Shown: positions 17,624 to 26,566 of the stretch, piece after piece
How the letters are laid out: each line of letters begins with the position of its first letter
Numbering within the stretch: position 1 is the first letter of the stretch
Assembly: GCA_965217685.1 (NCBI GenBank)
Contig: CBDCIZ010000003.1
Coordinates: forward strand, 1,922,001-1,986,000
DNA length: 64,000 nucleotides
Direction of reading: 5' to 3'
Source: Aurantimonas sp965217685
GTDB lineage: Bacteria > Pseudomonadota > Alphaproteobacteria > Rhizobiales > Rhizobiaceae
Notes under the pieces: model-generated
What the model saw: only the letters and a program-made list of their open reading frames with translations
The model's database searches: none
Told to the model about the DNA's origin: nothing
Program-made: the position numbers and the translations under genes

Positions 17624-17797
17624 CGGCAGGCCTTCGCTCTTTTTGGGTCACGAGGGATGACGTCTCGATGCGCGCGAGACCGTCACGGCACTTTCGCGAG
17701 CGTATCGACGTCGCTTGCGTCTCTTGAAATCTCACGCGCTCGCCGCGATGCGGCTTGCCTCAAAGCGACCTCTTCCGTCGCGCTCTCTCAACCAAAG

Positions 17798-17825
17798 AAA
17801 AGGGCGGACCCGTTCAGGCCCGCCC
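17798..17825 (-). terminator. Rho-independent terminator after proX
   Basis: Read on the minus strand, a nine-pair stem with one mismatch (arms at 17817-17825 and 17802-17810, loop of six) is followed immediately by TTTTCTTT. It lies about 50 bp past the proX stop, so importer transcription should largely end before the demethylase gene. Confidence 0.75.
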
Positions 17826-17875
17826 TCGTCTCGTCATCGCTCGTCGCTCACGCCGTCAGAGCGGCACCCCGAGCG

Positions 17876-18913
17876 TTACTTGGCCGCGGCGCGGGCGTCG
17901 GCCAGCCACTTGTCGGTCTCGTCCTTGTGGGCATCGATCCAGGCGGTCGCCTGCTTGACGATGTCCTCTTCGCTGTTTTCGCCGGCGTTCATCTTGGCGT
18001 TCTGGGCGAAGATGTCCTCCAGCGGGATCGAAGCGTCCTCGATCAGCTTCTTGGCGGCCGGATTGGCGTCCAGGAACTCGGTGTTGGCGACCGGACGGAT
18101 GTCGTTCGCCGGCCAACCGAGAACGCAGGGGTCTGCCACGCAGCCCTTGAGCCCCTTGACCGTCGCGGCGTCGGCAAGGTTCATCTGGTCTTCGGGCAGC
18201 TTGATGCTGGGGGTCTCGATCCAGACGACGTCCTTGCCGGGCTTCAACTCGTTGACGGTCCAGTTCGGCGTCCAGGTGTAGAACAGGATCGGTTCGCCCT
18301 GCTGATGGGCGGCAATCGCGTCGGCCATGGAGGCGGCGTAGTTCGCCTGGATCGGGTTGATATCGTCACCCAGATCGAAGGCCTTCATCTGGTAGGAGAT
18401 GGTGACCTCGCAGCCCCAGCCCGGAGGACACGCAACGAGATCGGCCTTGCCGTCGCCATTGCGGTCGAAGGCCTTTTTCACCTCTGGCTTCTTGAAGTCG
18501 TCGAGGGTCTTGATACCGTATTTGTCGGCCGACGCCTTGTCCACGAGGTAACCCTGCAGCGCGCCGCCCTTGGCGACATAGCCGATCTTCTCGGCGCCGC
18601 TCTTGAAGGCGTCCTCGTAGGTGTTGTGTAGCGGGAACCAACCCTCGATCCACATCGTCACATCGCCCTGGCCGACGGCCTGATAGAACGCCGGCACGTC
18701 GAGCGTCGTCGGCTGGTCGATCTCGTAACCGAGCTTCTGGAGAAGCTGGCGATAGATCTCGGTGTCGTACCAGCCCGTGTCCCAGGACGGGCGAGCCATC
18801 TTGATGGTCGTGCCCTTGCCCGGCATGTCTTGCGCATTGGCCGCGAGCGGAGTGGAAAGTGCGAGGCCGACGATGGCGGCACTTGTCAGCAAAGTCTTCA
18901 ACTTGCCTGTCAT
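17876..18913 (-). CDS. proX: Glycine betaine/proline-betaine ABC transporter substrate-binding protein
   Basis: A 345-residue periplasmic binding protein of the OpuAC family. The signal peptide ends near ANAQD at residue 28. Tryptophans typical of the betaine-binding aromatic cage occur in RPSWDTGWYDTEIY, MWIEGWFPLHN and FYTWTPNWTVN. Two cysteine pairs, CPPGWGC and CVADPC, are likely disulfides in the periplasm. Last gene of the proV-proW-proX order on this strand, followed by a strong terminator. Ligand probably a quaternary amine; choline and proline betaine cannot be separated from sequence alone. Confidence 0.93.
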   Translation of the reverse strand: MTGKLKTLLTSAAIVGLALSTPLAANAQDMPGKGTTIKMARPSWDTGWYDTEIYRQLLQKLGYEIDQPTTLDVPAFYQAVGQGDVTMWIEGWFPLHNTYEDAFKSGAEKIGYVAKGGALQGYLVDKASADKYGIKTLDDFKKPEVKKAFDRNGDGKADLVACPPGWGCEVTISYQMKAFDLGDDINPIQANYAASMADAIAAHQQGEPILFYTWTPNWTVNELKPGKDVVWIETPSIKLPEDQMNLADAATVKGLKGCVADPCVLGWPANDIRPVANTEFLDANPAAKKLIEDASIPLEDIFAQNAKMNAGENSEEDIVKQATAWIDAHKDETDKWLADARAAAK

Positions 18914-19039
18914 GAAATGTCTCCCGTTGATCGTTTGGTATTTTCGAGCTGATGGAAGCGGCGCATCGGATAAAGGCGTGCCGCGATGGCAGGGCGCGAC
19001 CGCAAAGGCGCGCCCCTGTCGACGGAATGGCCGGGCGGC

Positions 19040-19972
19040 CTATTCCGCAGGTTCGGTGGTGCGGCTTCCCGCCGCCATGGGCCGTACGAGCTTGCCCAGG
19101 GTCTCCTTCAGCGAGACCTTTTCGGTCCGTGTTTTCTTCTCGCTGAGGCCTTGGGTGATTCGGTCGAGAATGATCGCGAGGAGCACGATGCCGACGCCGC
19201 CCGCGGTCGCCGTGCCGACATCAAGGCGACCGAGGCCGGTATAGACGGTGAGGCCAAGCCCGCCGGCGCCGATCAGCGCGCCGATGACCGCCATCGACAG
19301 GGCCAGCATCAGAGTCTGGTTGAGGCCGGCCATGATCGTGCGCAACGCCAGCGGCAGTTGCACCTCGAAGAGGATCTGGCTCGGCGTCGATCCGAAGGAT
19401 TTCGCCGCCTCGATCAGGTCGCCGCGCACGTTGCGGATGCCGAGATCGGTGAGGCGGATGATCGGCGGCAGGGCGAAGATGATCGTCGCGATGACACCCG
19501 GCACCATGCCGACGCCGAACAGCATGACGATCGGCACCAGATACACGAAGGACGGGATCGTTTGCATGATGTCGAGGAGGGGACGCTGGATCGCCTGCCA
19601 TTTGTCGCTGCGCGCGGCGGCGATGCCGAGCGGTACGCCGATGACGATGCAGAACACCACCGCCGTAACGATCATCGCAAGCGTCGTCATCGTTTCCGCC
19701 CACAGGCCGATCAGGTCGATGAACAGGAGTGCGAGCACGGTGAAGATTGCAACGCCCCGGCCGGCGGCGCGCCAGGCGATGAGGGCGAGAGCGACCGTGA
19801 AGATCACCATGGGGATGGCGTTGAGCGCGCCGTTGAGACTGTCGAGCACGATCGTCACGGGCGCCTGCGCGGCTCGGAACAGCCAGCGGAAATTGGGCAC
19901 GAAGAAGCCGCGCACAAATTCCTGCACCCAATCGTCGAAGGGAATGTGGAGGTAGTCCGAGGGGCTGAACAT
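19040..19972 (-). CDS. proW: Glycine betaine/proline ABC transporter permease
   Basis: A 310-residue membrane permease. A hydrophilic N-terminal segment with DYLHIPFDDWVQEFV precedes about six membrane helices. QTIPSFVYLVPIVMLFG and GGLGLTVYTGLG are typical of ProW/OpuAB, and the EAA-like loop is LIEAAKSFGSTPSQILFEVQLP. It lies 161 bp after proV and 126 bp before proX, in the usual order. Confidence 0.94.
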   Translation of the reverse strand: MFSPSDYLHIPFDDWVQEFVRGFFVPNFRWLFRAAQAPVTIVLDSLNGALNAIPMVIFTVALALIAWRAAGRGVAIFTVLALLFIDLIGLWAETMTTLAMIVTAVVFCIVIGVPLGIAAARSDKWQAIQRPLLDIMQTIPSFVYLVPIVMLFGVGMVPGVIATIIFALPPIIRLTDLGIRNVRGDLIEAAKSFGSTPSQILFEVQLPLALRTIMAGLNQTLMLALSMAVIGALIGAGGLGLTVYTGLGRLDVGTATAGGVGIVLLAIILDRITQGLSEKKTRTEKVSLKETLGKLVRPMAAGSRTTEPAE

Positions 19973-20133
19973 GCGGCGTCTGTCTCCAAAAGGGACAAGA
20001 ACTGCGAGTGCTTAGATTATGAGCTACGCAGACGGTGGAGCGTTGGATTGCGACGCGCGACGGCGCGATCCGATCATGAGCCTGTGGCCTGCAATGCGCT
20101 GCCGGGCGAGCCCGAATTCCGGATCTTTCGGCG

Positions 20134-21381
20134 TCAGGCGGCGTCCATCGTCGGGAACGGCGGTGGAGCGCTCGCTGCCGCCATGGATTCGCCGCGCTGT
20201 TCCCCGGCGCTGAGCTCGGCGAAGATGGTCGCCGGTTCGACGACGCCGGTCAGTTCGCCACTCGGCCCGATGACCGCGATCGGCAGACCGCTACGGGCAA
20301 GCGGGAAAAGATCGGCGATCAGGGTGCGGGGGTCGGTCCGCGGGAAGTTCGTGGCGAGTTTGCCTGCGATGTCGCTGCCCGGCGTTCGCGCCAGCGCAAC
20401 GGCGTCGCGATAGGGCAGCACGCCGACGGGCTTGCCGCTCTCGGTGATATAGAGCGCGTCGTGGCCGGTCTCGTCCATATGGGCAAGCGCCCGCTCTGCG
20501 GTGAGACCGGCGCGCTCCAACGCATCGGGTGCGCGAGCGACGCGGCCGGCCTTGAAGACCCGCGAGCGGTCGATGTCCTTGGTGAAGCCGGCGACGTAGT
20601 CGTCGGCGGGGTTCGCGACGATCTCTTCGGCGGTGCCGACCTGGACGAAGCGGCCGCCCTTCATGATGGCGATGCGGTCGCCGAGGATGAGTGCCTCGTC
20701 GAGATCGTGGGTGATGAAGATGATGGTCTTGTTCAAGGCGCGCTGCAGCTCGATCAGCTCGTCCTGCATGTCGCGGCGGATCAGCGGATCGAGGGCGCCG
20801 AAGGGCTCGTCCATCAGGAGAACTTCAGTCTCGGCGGCGAGACCGCGGGCGAGGCCCACGCGTTGCTGCATGCCGCCGGACAGCTGCTCGGGATAGCTGT
20901 CGGCGTAAAGGCCGAGGCCGACCTGCTCCAGCGCCTTCCTGGCCTTGGCATTGCGGTCCGGGACCGGAATGCCGCGCACCTTCAGGCCGTAAGCGGCGTT
21001 TTCCAGGATCGTGCGATGGGGAAACAGCGCGAAATGCTGGAACACCATGGAAATCTTGCTGCGGCGGATGGCGCGCAACGTCTCGTCGCTGCAGTTGGCG
21101 ACGTCGTCGTCGCCGTCGATCAGGATTTCGCCGGAGGTCGGCGGGATCAAGCCATTGAGCATGCGGATCAGCGTCGACTTGCCGGAGCCCGAGAGGCCCA
21201 TGACGACGAAGATCTCGCCCTCGGCGATCTCGAAGTTCACATCCTGGACGCCCACGGTCGAACCGGTGGCCGACAGGATCTCGTCTTTCGAACGGCCTTC
21301 GCCGAGCATCCGAAGAGCGTCGTCGGGCCGGTCGCCGAAGATCTTGTAGAGGTTTTTGATGGCGAGTTTTGTCGTCGTCAT
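20134..21381 (-). CDS. proV: Glycine betaine/proline ABC transporter ATP-binding protein
   Basis: A 415-residue ATPase with Walker A GLSGSGKST, signature LSGGMQQRVG, Walker B VLLMDEPFGALDP and switch ITHDLDEA. Residues about 20-45 carry the ALRMLGEGRSKDEI insert typical of ProV. After residue 280 a pair of CBS-like segments follows (HDALYITESGKPVGVLPY; GLPIAVIGPSGELTGVV), which in OpuA-type ATPases sense ionic strength or nucleotides. First gene of the importer. Confidence 0.95.
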   Translation of the reverse strand: MTTTKLAIKNLYKIFGDRPDDALRMLGEGRSKDEILSATGSTVGVQDVNFEIAEGEIFVVMGLSGSGKSTLIRMLNGLIPPTSGEILIDGDDDVANCSDETLRAIRRSKISMVFQHFALFPHRTILENAAYGLKVRGIPVPDRNAKARKALEQVGLGLYADSYPEQLSGGMQQRVGLARGLAAETEVLLMDEPFGALDPLIRRDMQDELIELQRALNKTIIFITHDLDEALILGDRIAIMKGGRFVQVGTAEEIVANPADDYVAGFTKDIDRSRVFKAGRVARAPDALERAGLTAERALAHMDETGHDALYITESGKPVGVLPYRDAVALARTPGSDIAGKLATNFPRTDPRTLIADLFPLARSGLPIAVIGPSGELTGVVEPATIFAELSAGEQRGESMAAASAPPPFPTMDAA

Positions 21382-21527
21382 GGCCCAAGCATGGCCGAAA
21401 ACGCCGCCGAGAGCAAATCCGTTGCCGTGTTTCGGTCACGGGTGCGGGGTGAGTTTTGCCGATGCGTTTGGCGCCAAGCATGCGGCCGATTCCTTTTGAT
21501 CGATCCAAAATTACGACGACGCGTATT

Positions 21528-21542
21528 TGCTGCTATGCAGCA
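21528..21542. promoter_or_regulatory. 15-bp palindrome upstream of proV
   Basis: TGCTGC-TAT-GCAGCA is a perfect six-pair inverted repeat in the 278-bp gap between ridA and proV, 147 bp upstream of proV. Nearby, 21556-21580 repeats GTGCAGCGG-type half-sites. It could be an operator for a betaine-responsive regulator; no regulator gene lies in this cluster to name. Confidence 0.35.
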
Positions 21543-21659
21543 TACCACACGGCAAGCGTGCAGCGGCGTGCCGCACCGCATTTACGCGCTGCTAACCGAA
21601 GCGTGCAGCACCGCAGCGCAAAGAGGTTCGCGGTCTCCCGGAAGGCGCCGGCCGCGGCA

Positions 21660-22040
21660 TCAGCCCCGGAACGCCGTCGCCTCGATCTCGACCTTCATCT
21701 CCGGCTTCAAGAGGCCCGCGACGATCATCGTGGCCGCCGGGCGGATTTCACCGAGCCAGCGTCCGGTCACAGCAAAGACCGCTTCGGCGAAGGTGATCTC
21801 GGTGACGATGTAGTTGATCCGAACGATGTCCGTCATCGCGAAGCCGGCCTCGCCGAGCGCCCTGGCGATCGTCTGCAAGGCGTTCTCGGCCTGCGCGCCG
21901 ACGTCGTCCGGTATCTGCATCGCGGTATAATCATAGCCGGTCGTGCCGGCCACGAAGCACCAGTCGCCCTGGGCCACCGCTCGGGAATAGCCCGCCTGTT
22001 TTTCGAAGGGCGAACCGGTGGCGATCAGGCGGCGGGTCAT
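21660..22040 (-). CDS. RidA family (YjgF/YER057c/UK114) protein
   Basis: 126 residues. RidA enzymes deaminate reactive enamine/imine intermediates. YSRAVAQGDWCFVAGTTGYDY, NALQTIARALGEAGFAMTDIVRINYIVT and the end RPAATMIVAGLLKPEMKVEIEA follow the family pattern; the arginine needed for imine hydrolysis corresponds to R in IRPAATM. A longer in-frame reading to 22241 is rejected because the extra 67 residues are low-complexity and oppose the promoter of the next gene. Upstream of proV on the same strand, so it might detoxify imines from amine oxidation. Confidence 0.9.
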   Translation of the reverse strand: MTRRLIATGSPFEKQAGYSRAVAQGDWCFVAGTTGYDYTAMQIPDDVGAQAENALQTIARALGEAGFAMTDIVRINYIVTEITFAEAVFAVTGRWLGEIRPAATMIVAGLLKPEMKVEIEATAFRG

Positions 22041-22218
22041 CGGCGGTTTACCTCTCGATTGTGATGGGGATGAACGCGACTGCCGTGGATCGGTAACGGG
22101 AATTCGGCCGGGCCGCGATAGCTTCGAAGATGCGAGCCGCCGTTTTTCCTTCCGCCTTTTGCAAGCGCCACTTTCGTCGACAATTGAAACGCGTCGCGAA
22201 ATCGGAGACAAGCCACGC

Positions 22219-23130
22219 ATGACCGGATCGACCGCAGACACTCAAGCCGCAGACGCCATTCGGCCCCGCCGCTCGCTTTTGTTCGTGCCGGGCGCCAATC
22301 CGCGCGCACTGGAAAAATCCGATGGGCTCGCGGCCGACGGACTGATCTACGATCTGGAGGATTCGGCTGGCCCCGACCAGAAGGATGCGGCGCGCGAGGC
22401 CATTCGGGCGCATCTGGCCGGCTCGGCCTTTTCCGGCGAGCGGATCGTGCGGATCAACACGCTGGACACGCCGTGGGGCACCGAGGATTTGCTGATGGCG
22501 CGGGGGGCGGGCGTCGACGCGGTGCTGCTGCCGAAGGTCGACAACGCAGGCATGCTTCAGCAGGTCGCCGACGCCTTGACAGAAATGGATGCGCCGCAAT
22601 CGATCAAACTCTGGGCGATGATCGAAACGCCGCTCGGGCTTCTCGATGTCGGCGAGATCGCGAGAATGGGCCGTGATCACCGGTTCGATGCGTTGGTCGT
22701 CGGGCCGAACGATATCGCGCTTTCGACCGGCATCGAGCCCGGCCCCGATCGGGCCGAACTCAGGCCCTGGCTGATGCAGACCGTGCTCGCGGCAAAAGCC
22801 TTCGGGCTGGCGGTGCTCGACGGGGTCTATGCCGACTTCAAGAACACGGAAGGCTTTTCCGACGAATGCGCCGCCGGTCGGCGCATGGGCTTCGACGGCA
22901 AGACGCTCATCCATCCGTGCCAGGTGGAGCCCGCCAATGCCGCCTTCGGGCCCGACGAAGATGCGGTCACCTGGGCCGGGCGGGTCGTCAAAACCTTTGC
23001 TATGCCGGAAAACGTCGGCAAGGGCGTCGTCCAGATCGAAGGGCGCATGGTCGAGCGACTGCATCTGAAACAATCCGAGGCGCTGCTTGCTGCGCAGGAA
23101 ACCATTTCGAAACGGGAAAAGGCCCGATGA
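22219..23130 (+). CDS. CoA ester lyase, CitE/HpcH-HpaI aldolase family
   Basis: 303 residues. RRSLLFVPGANPRALEKS is the classical CitE-like N-terminus. YDLEDS and VGPNDIALSTG follow the TIM barrel of malyl-CoA or citramalyl-CoA lyases, with conserved acidic metal ligands (E in MIETPLGL, D in LEDS) and KTLIHPCQ near the end. As it stands outside a citrate lyase operon, a (S)-citramalyl-CoA, malyl-CoA or thioesterase role is more likely than citrate lyase. The stop overlaps the next gene as ATGA. Confidence 0.9.
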   Translation: MTGSTADTQAADAIRPRRSLLFVPGANPRALEKSDGLAADGLIYDLEDSAGPDQKDAAREAIRAHLAGSAFSGERIVRINTLDTPWGTEDLLMARGAGVDAVLLPKVDNAGMLQQVADALTEMDAPQSIKLWAMIETPLGLLDVGEIARMGRDHRFDALVVGPNDIALSTGIEPGPDRAELRPWLMQTVLAAKAFGLAVLDGVYADFKNTEGFSDECAAGRRMGFDGKTLIHPCQVEPANAAFGPDEDAVTWAGRVVKTFAMPENVGKGVVQIEGRMVERLHLKQSEALLAAQETISKREKAR

Positions 23131-23333
23131 TCCTCTATCGCATGCTGACCGGCCCGGACGATTCGTCCTTCTGCCACAAGGTTTCGCTCGCACTTTCGAA
23201 AGGCTGGGAACTGCACGGCTCGCCATCCTTTGCGTTCGATGCGGCGGCGGGCGCGATGCGTTGCGGCCAGGCTGTGACCAAGACAGTCCATGGCGAGGAC
23301 TATGATCCGCAGATGACGCTGTCCGAACAGTGA
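23127..23333 (+). CDS. DUF1737 small protein
   Basis: 68 residues of unknown function. MILYRMLTGPDDSSFCHKV, GWELHGSP and MRCGQAVTKTV match the DUF1737 pattern. No signal or membrane segment. Translationally coupled to the CitE-like lyase by a 4-bp overlap, a pairing that suggests shared regulation. Confidence 0.88.
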   Translation: MILYRMLTGPDDSSFCHKVSLALSKGWELHGSPSFAFDAAAGAMRCGQAVTKTVHGEDYDPQMTLSEQ

Positions 23334-23391
23334 TCGGTGGCAGCCGTTGAACGCCGAACGGCGCACGCCCGGCCATGAAGACGGAGCAAGC

Positions 23392-24096
23392 GTGTCCCAC
23401 CGTGCCGGTGTCCTGCGCCTGGCTGGACGGCGCGTCGCGATGGCCGTGCTCGGCTGTGGCCTTGCGGTCGGCCTCCTGGTCCTCATCGGCGTTCTGGTGC
23501 CGCGCGGCGGAGACGCCGTACCGAAGCCTGCCGGCGACGAAACGCGACGGATCGTCATCCTCTCGAACCCGATCCACACCGATCTGGCCCTGCCGCTCCA
23601 TCCCGATATCCGCGCACGCTTCGCTTTCGTGGCAGGGGCCGGACTGCCGATCGAGCGACCGGATGCCGAGTGGATCGTTGTGGGATGGGGCGGCCGCGAC
23701 TTCTACCTTTCGACCCCGACCTGGGCGGACTTGTCGGCCGGGCCGGTGTTCGCATCGCTCGTCGGCGACCGCGCGGTGATGCATGTCGAGCTTCTTGGCT
23801 CGCTCGATGCACACAGCGATCATGCGCGTGCGATCGACCTGCCGCCGGCAGGCCTGGACCGCCTGACGGACGCGATCCTCGCCTCCTTCGCACGCGATGC
23901 CGGAGGCACGCCGCGTGCGATCGCGCAAGCCGGCTATGGCGACTTCGATCGCTTCTTCGAGGCGAATGGCACGTTCCAACTTCTGTTCGGCTGCAATGTC
24001 TGGACCGCGGATATGCTGCGGCGCGGCGGCGTCGCGACCGGGCTGTGGACACCGCTGCCAGTCCTGCTGTTCGCCGCACTGGACCTTCACGGATAA
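23392..24096 (+). CDS. TIGR02117/DUF2459 family membrane-anchored protein
   Basis: 234 residues from GTG 23392, which has GGAG five bases upstream; a TTG at 23347 would extend it by 15. One hydrophobic segment (AMAVLGCGLAVGLLVLIGV) anchors it. The rest shows the family pattern: ILSNPIHTDLALPL, WIVVGWGGRDFYLSTPTWADL, and a late LLFGCNVWTADMLRRGGV. The family was named from association with urease or PHB genes; its function is unknown. The conserved histidine and cysteine with asparagine suggest a hydrolase-like fold. Confidence 0.82.
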   Translation: MSHRAGVLRLAGRRVAMAVLGCGLAVGLLVLIGVLVPRGGDAVPKPAGDETRRIVILSNPIHTDLALPLHPDIRARFAFVAGAGLPIERPDAEWIVVGWGGRDFYLSTPTWADLSAGPVFASLVGDRAVMHVELLGSLDAHSDHARAIDLPPAGLDRLTDAILASFARDAGGTPRAIAQAGYGDFDRFFEANGTFQLLFGCNVWTADMLRRGGVATGLWTPLPVLLFAALDLHG

Positions 24097-24121
24097 GAGC
24101 GCGCAGCGCCCGTGCGGTCGC

Positions 24122-24577
24122 TTAGTCGGCTGCGGCCTCCAGCGCCTCCATGTCGTCGTCGGACAGGCCGAAATGGTGGCCGATCTCGTGGATGAGGACG
24201 TGGGTGACGATGGTGCCCAGCGCTTCCTCGTGCTCGGCCCAGTAGTCGAGGATCGGCCGCCGATAGAGGAGGATGCGGTTCGGCATCTCGCCGGTGAAGC
24301 CCGCCGCCGCCTCGCCGATGCCGCGGCCTTCGAACAGGCCGAGAATGTCGAAGGGGCTGTCGATCTGCATCTCCGCGACCACGTCGTCATCTGGAAAATC
24401 GGCGATGTGGAAGCGGATCTCGCCGGTGAGCGCGCGAAATTCGTTCGGCAATTCCGCAAAGCTTCGGATCGCCATCGTCTCGAAATCCGCAAGGCTCGGC
24501 GCGAAGCGCCGGTCCCAGTCGAAGTCTTCGGGGTTGGATGAGGCCATCTTTTCGGATGTCGTTTCGTTTGGTGCCAT
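24122..24577 (-). CDS. Metallopeptidase family protein (minimal zincin-like)
   Basis: 151 residues. The C-terminal HEIGHHFGLSDDDMEALE contains HExxH followed by a third histidine and matches the small DUF1025-type metallopeptidase family. DFETMAIRSFAELPNEFRAL and LLYRRPILDYW are typical upstream blocks. No signal peptide, so probably cytoplasmic. Start MAPNETTSEKM; a second methionine at residue 11 is possible. Convergent with the preceding membrane protein (25 bp gap). Confidence 0.88.
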   Translation of the reverse strand: MAPNETTSEKMASSNPEDFDWDRRFAPSLADFETMAIRSFAELPNEFRALTGEIRFHIADFPDDDVVAEMQIDSPFDILGLFEGRGIGEAAAGFTGEMPNRILLYRRPILDYWAEHEEALGTIVTHVLIHEIGHHFGLSDDDMEALEAAAD

Positions 24578-24714
24578 GTCGTTCCGTCTTCCCGGCGGTG
24601 TAGCGGTTTCAGCGCTGGTTCTGCCGCCGACACATCTGGTGTCGGTCGCTTTCCGGCAAGAGCGCAGAGCCGCAGCGCCTACCGGAAAAGCCGAGCCATC
24701 TCCATTGCCTGCAC

Positions 24715-25527
24715 TCACACCCTGATGCGCCTGAGTGCGTCTTCCGGCTCGCGGCGGCCGCGCCATTGCTTGGGGTAGCCGAAGGAGACCTCCTCGAAGG
24801 CGACGTCGTCGACGCGGTGGCTCGTCGGCATGTGGAGATGGCCGGAGACGACGGCGCGGGCGTTGTAGCGGCGGTGCCAGTCCTCGGTCGCCGTGGTGCC
24901 GCACCAGAGCGAAAAACGCGGGATCATGCGCGGCTGGGCGAACTCGTAGCGCAGCGGCCAATGATTGATCAGCACTGTCGGCAGGCCGTCGGCGAGGGCG
25001 TCGAGGCGCCGGGCGGTCTCCGCGACCCGGGCCTGGCACCATGCGATGCGCGAGGCGTAAGGGGTGGGCGAAAGCATGTGTTCGTCGGTACAGACGATGC
25101 CGGTTTCCCTGGCCCAGGCGAGGGCGCCGTCGAGGGGCACGTCAGGGGGCCGGAAGGAGTAGTCGTAGAGCAGGAACATCGGCACGAGGCGCACCGAGGT
25201 CCCGTCGACGGCGACGACCGGATAAGGGTCTTCGGGCGTGAGCACGCCGCGGGCGCGGCAGAGTTCCACCATGCGTTCGTAGCGGGTCACGCCCCTCAGG
25301 GCGATGCCTTCGCTGGCGACCGACCACAGCTCGTGATTGCCGGGGACCCAGACGAGCTGCTTGTATTTCGGCTGCAGGCTGTCGAAGGCGAGGTTCAGAT
25401 GGCGCTCCGTCTCGCCGACATCGCCGGCCAGGATCAGCCAGTCGTCCGGATGGGCCGGAAGGCGCGGCAGGGCCTCGCGATTGGCCGGATGGCCGAGATG
25501 CAGATCGGCGAGGGCGAAGAGTTTCAC
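24715..25527 (-). CDS. Metallophosphoesterase
   Basis: 270 residues of the calcineurin-like phosphoesterase fold. Metal-ligand blocks are ADLHLGH near the start, LAGDVGE, VPGNHELW, INHWP and SGHLHMP. It begins with a GTG whose first bases overlap the stop of the phosphopantetheinyl transferase gene (GTGA), so the two are co-translated. Substrate not predictable; such proteins act on nucleotides or phosphoproteins. Confidence 0.9.
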   Translation of the reverse strand: MKLFALADLHLGHPANREALPRLPAHPDDWLILAGDVGETERHLNLAFDSLQPKYKQLVWVPGNHELWSVASEGIALRGVTRYERMVELCRARGVLTPEDPYPVVAVDGTSVRLVPMFLLYDYSFRPPDVPLDGALAWARETGIVCTDEHMLSPTPYASRIAWCQARVAETARRLDALADGLPTVLINHWPLRYEFAQPRMIPRFSLWCGTTATEDWHRRYNARAVVSGHLHMPTSHRVDDVAFEEVSFGYPKQWRGRREPEDALRRIRV

Positions 25528-26363
25528 GTGCCGGGCTCTCGAGGCCCGAGCGGCTCCGCCACGAGGTCGCGTTCTCGGATCGTGTCGCTCAGCGGCACCG
25601 TCTCGAAGAAGCGGATGGGCCCGACGGCCTTAGGCGAGACCGCCAGGGCCAGGCGATGTTCGACTGAGACGTTGCGGCGCAGGAAGCGCCAACGGGCGGG
25701 ATCGTCCGGGCAGGCCTCGGTGAAGGCGATGGCCGGGTCGGCTTTGGGATCGCCCGGCTTGACGTCGAAGGCGAAGCCGTCGAGCGGCAGGGCAAGGCCC
25801 ATGCCGCGGGCCTTGATATAGGCCTCCTTGAGCGTCCAGAAGGCGAAAAAGCGCTCTTCCAGCGCCTTGCCGTCCGCTGCCCGCACCAAGGCCGCCTCGG
25901 ATGCCGCGAAGTAGCGGCCGGCGAGATCGCGGCAGGCGCTGGCACGGCTGACCGCCTCGACGTCGACGCCGATATGCGGCGGTTCGCCGGTCCGACCGCT
26001 TGCGACGGCAAGGGCAGCGAGGCCCCGCGTATGGGAGAGGTTGAAGACCAGGTGTTCGGGATTGTCGTTAGCGATGGCCGGGCGGCCGTATGGATTGGCG
26101 ACGAAGCGCCAGTCTTGCGGTTCGGTCGCGGCATAGCGGGAGAGGATGGTGCGCACCAGGGCGCGGCCGACGAGGTGTTCGTCGCGTGCGCCGGCGACCA
26201 TGAAGCGATCGTGGCGCTGGGCCTCGTCAGGAGCGAGCAGCGTGCGAAAACGCTCGCGGGCCGCCTCGTCCACCCGATCGAGCGGGGTCAGCCAGACGTC
26301 GACGCCCGCCGGGCCACTTGCCAGGACGTCGGGTTGAAGGGCGTTCGGTTTTTCGTTAACCAT
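25524..26363 (-). CDS. 4'-phosphopantetheinyl transferase, Sfp superfamily
   Basis: 279 residues. Transfers the CoA phosphopantetheine arm to carrier proteins. FNLSHTRG, IGVDVEAVSR and the FFAFWTLKEAYIKARGMGL block hold the Mg-binding Asp/Glu and catalytic residues of Sfp-type enzymes. The start MVNEKPNALQPDVL is preferred over a longer reading to 26477, which would run into the upstream terminator. No polyketide or NRPS genes are in the window, so its carrier protein is elsewhere. Confidence 0.9.
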   Translation of the reverse strand: MVNEKPNALQPDVLASGPAGVDVWLTPLDRVDEAARERFRTLLAPDEAQRHDRFMVAGARDEHLVGRALVRTILSRYAATEPQDWRFVANPYGRPAIANDNPEHLVFNLSHTRGLAALAVASGRTGEPPHIGVDVEAVSRASACRDLAGRYFAASEAALVRAADGKALEERFFAFWTLKEAYIKARGMGLALPLDGFAFDVKPGDPKADPAIAFTEACPDDPARWRFLRRNVSVEHRLALAVSPKAVGPIRFFETVPLSDTIRERDLVAEPLGPREPGT

Positions 26364-26478
26364 TCGGCTCTTTTTATCCGCTCGAACCTCTGTATCCAAG
26401 CCCTGCTGGGGCCGGAAACCGGTTCCGGCGCTTCGTTCCGATCCGGCGTTCGAACATCGGCAGAAACGGCGTGACACG

Positions 26479-26508
26479 AAAACGGCGCGGGAGGGGGCCC
26501 CCCGCGCC
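26479..26508 (-). terminator. Rho-independent terminator between the SH3 protein gene and the Sfp-type transferase gene
   Basis: On the minus strand an eight-pair stem (arms 26501-26508 and 26484-26491) is followed by GTTTTCG. It lies about 60 bp past the end of the SH3 gene and upstream of the transferase gene, so it should separate their transcripts. Confidence 0.65.
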
Positions 26509-26525
26509 GTCGATCAACCTGCGTT

Positions 26526-26548
26526 CATCCCGCCGGAGCGGCGGGATG
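26526..26548 (-). other. Strong stem-loop downstream of the SH3 gene
   Basis: CATCCCGCC (26526-26534), a five-base loop and GGCGGGATG (26540-26548) make a perfect nine-pair hairpin 19 bp after the stop. It has no T run, so it may be an RNA-stabilising element ahead of the terminator at 26479-26508. Confidence 0.5.
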
Positions 26549-26566
26549 CGCTACAAGTCCAGCGTA

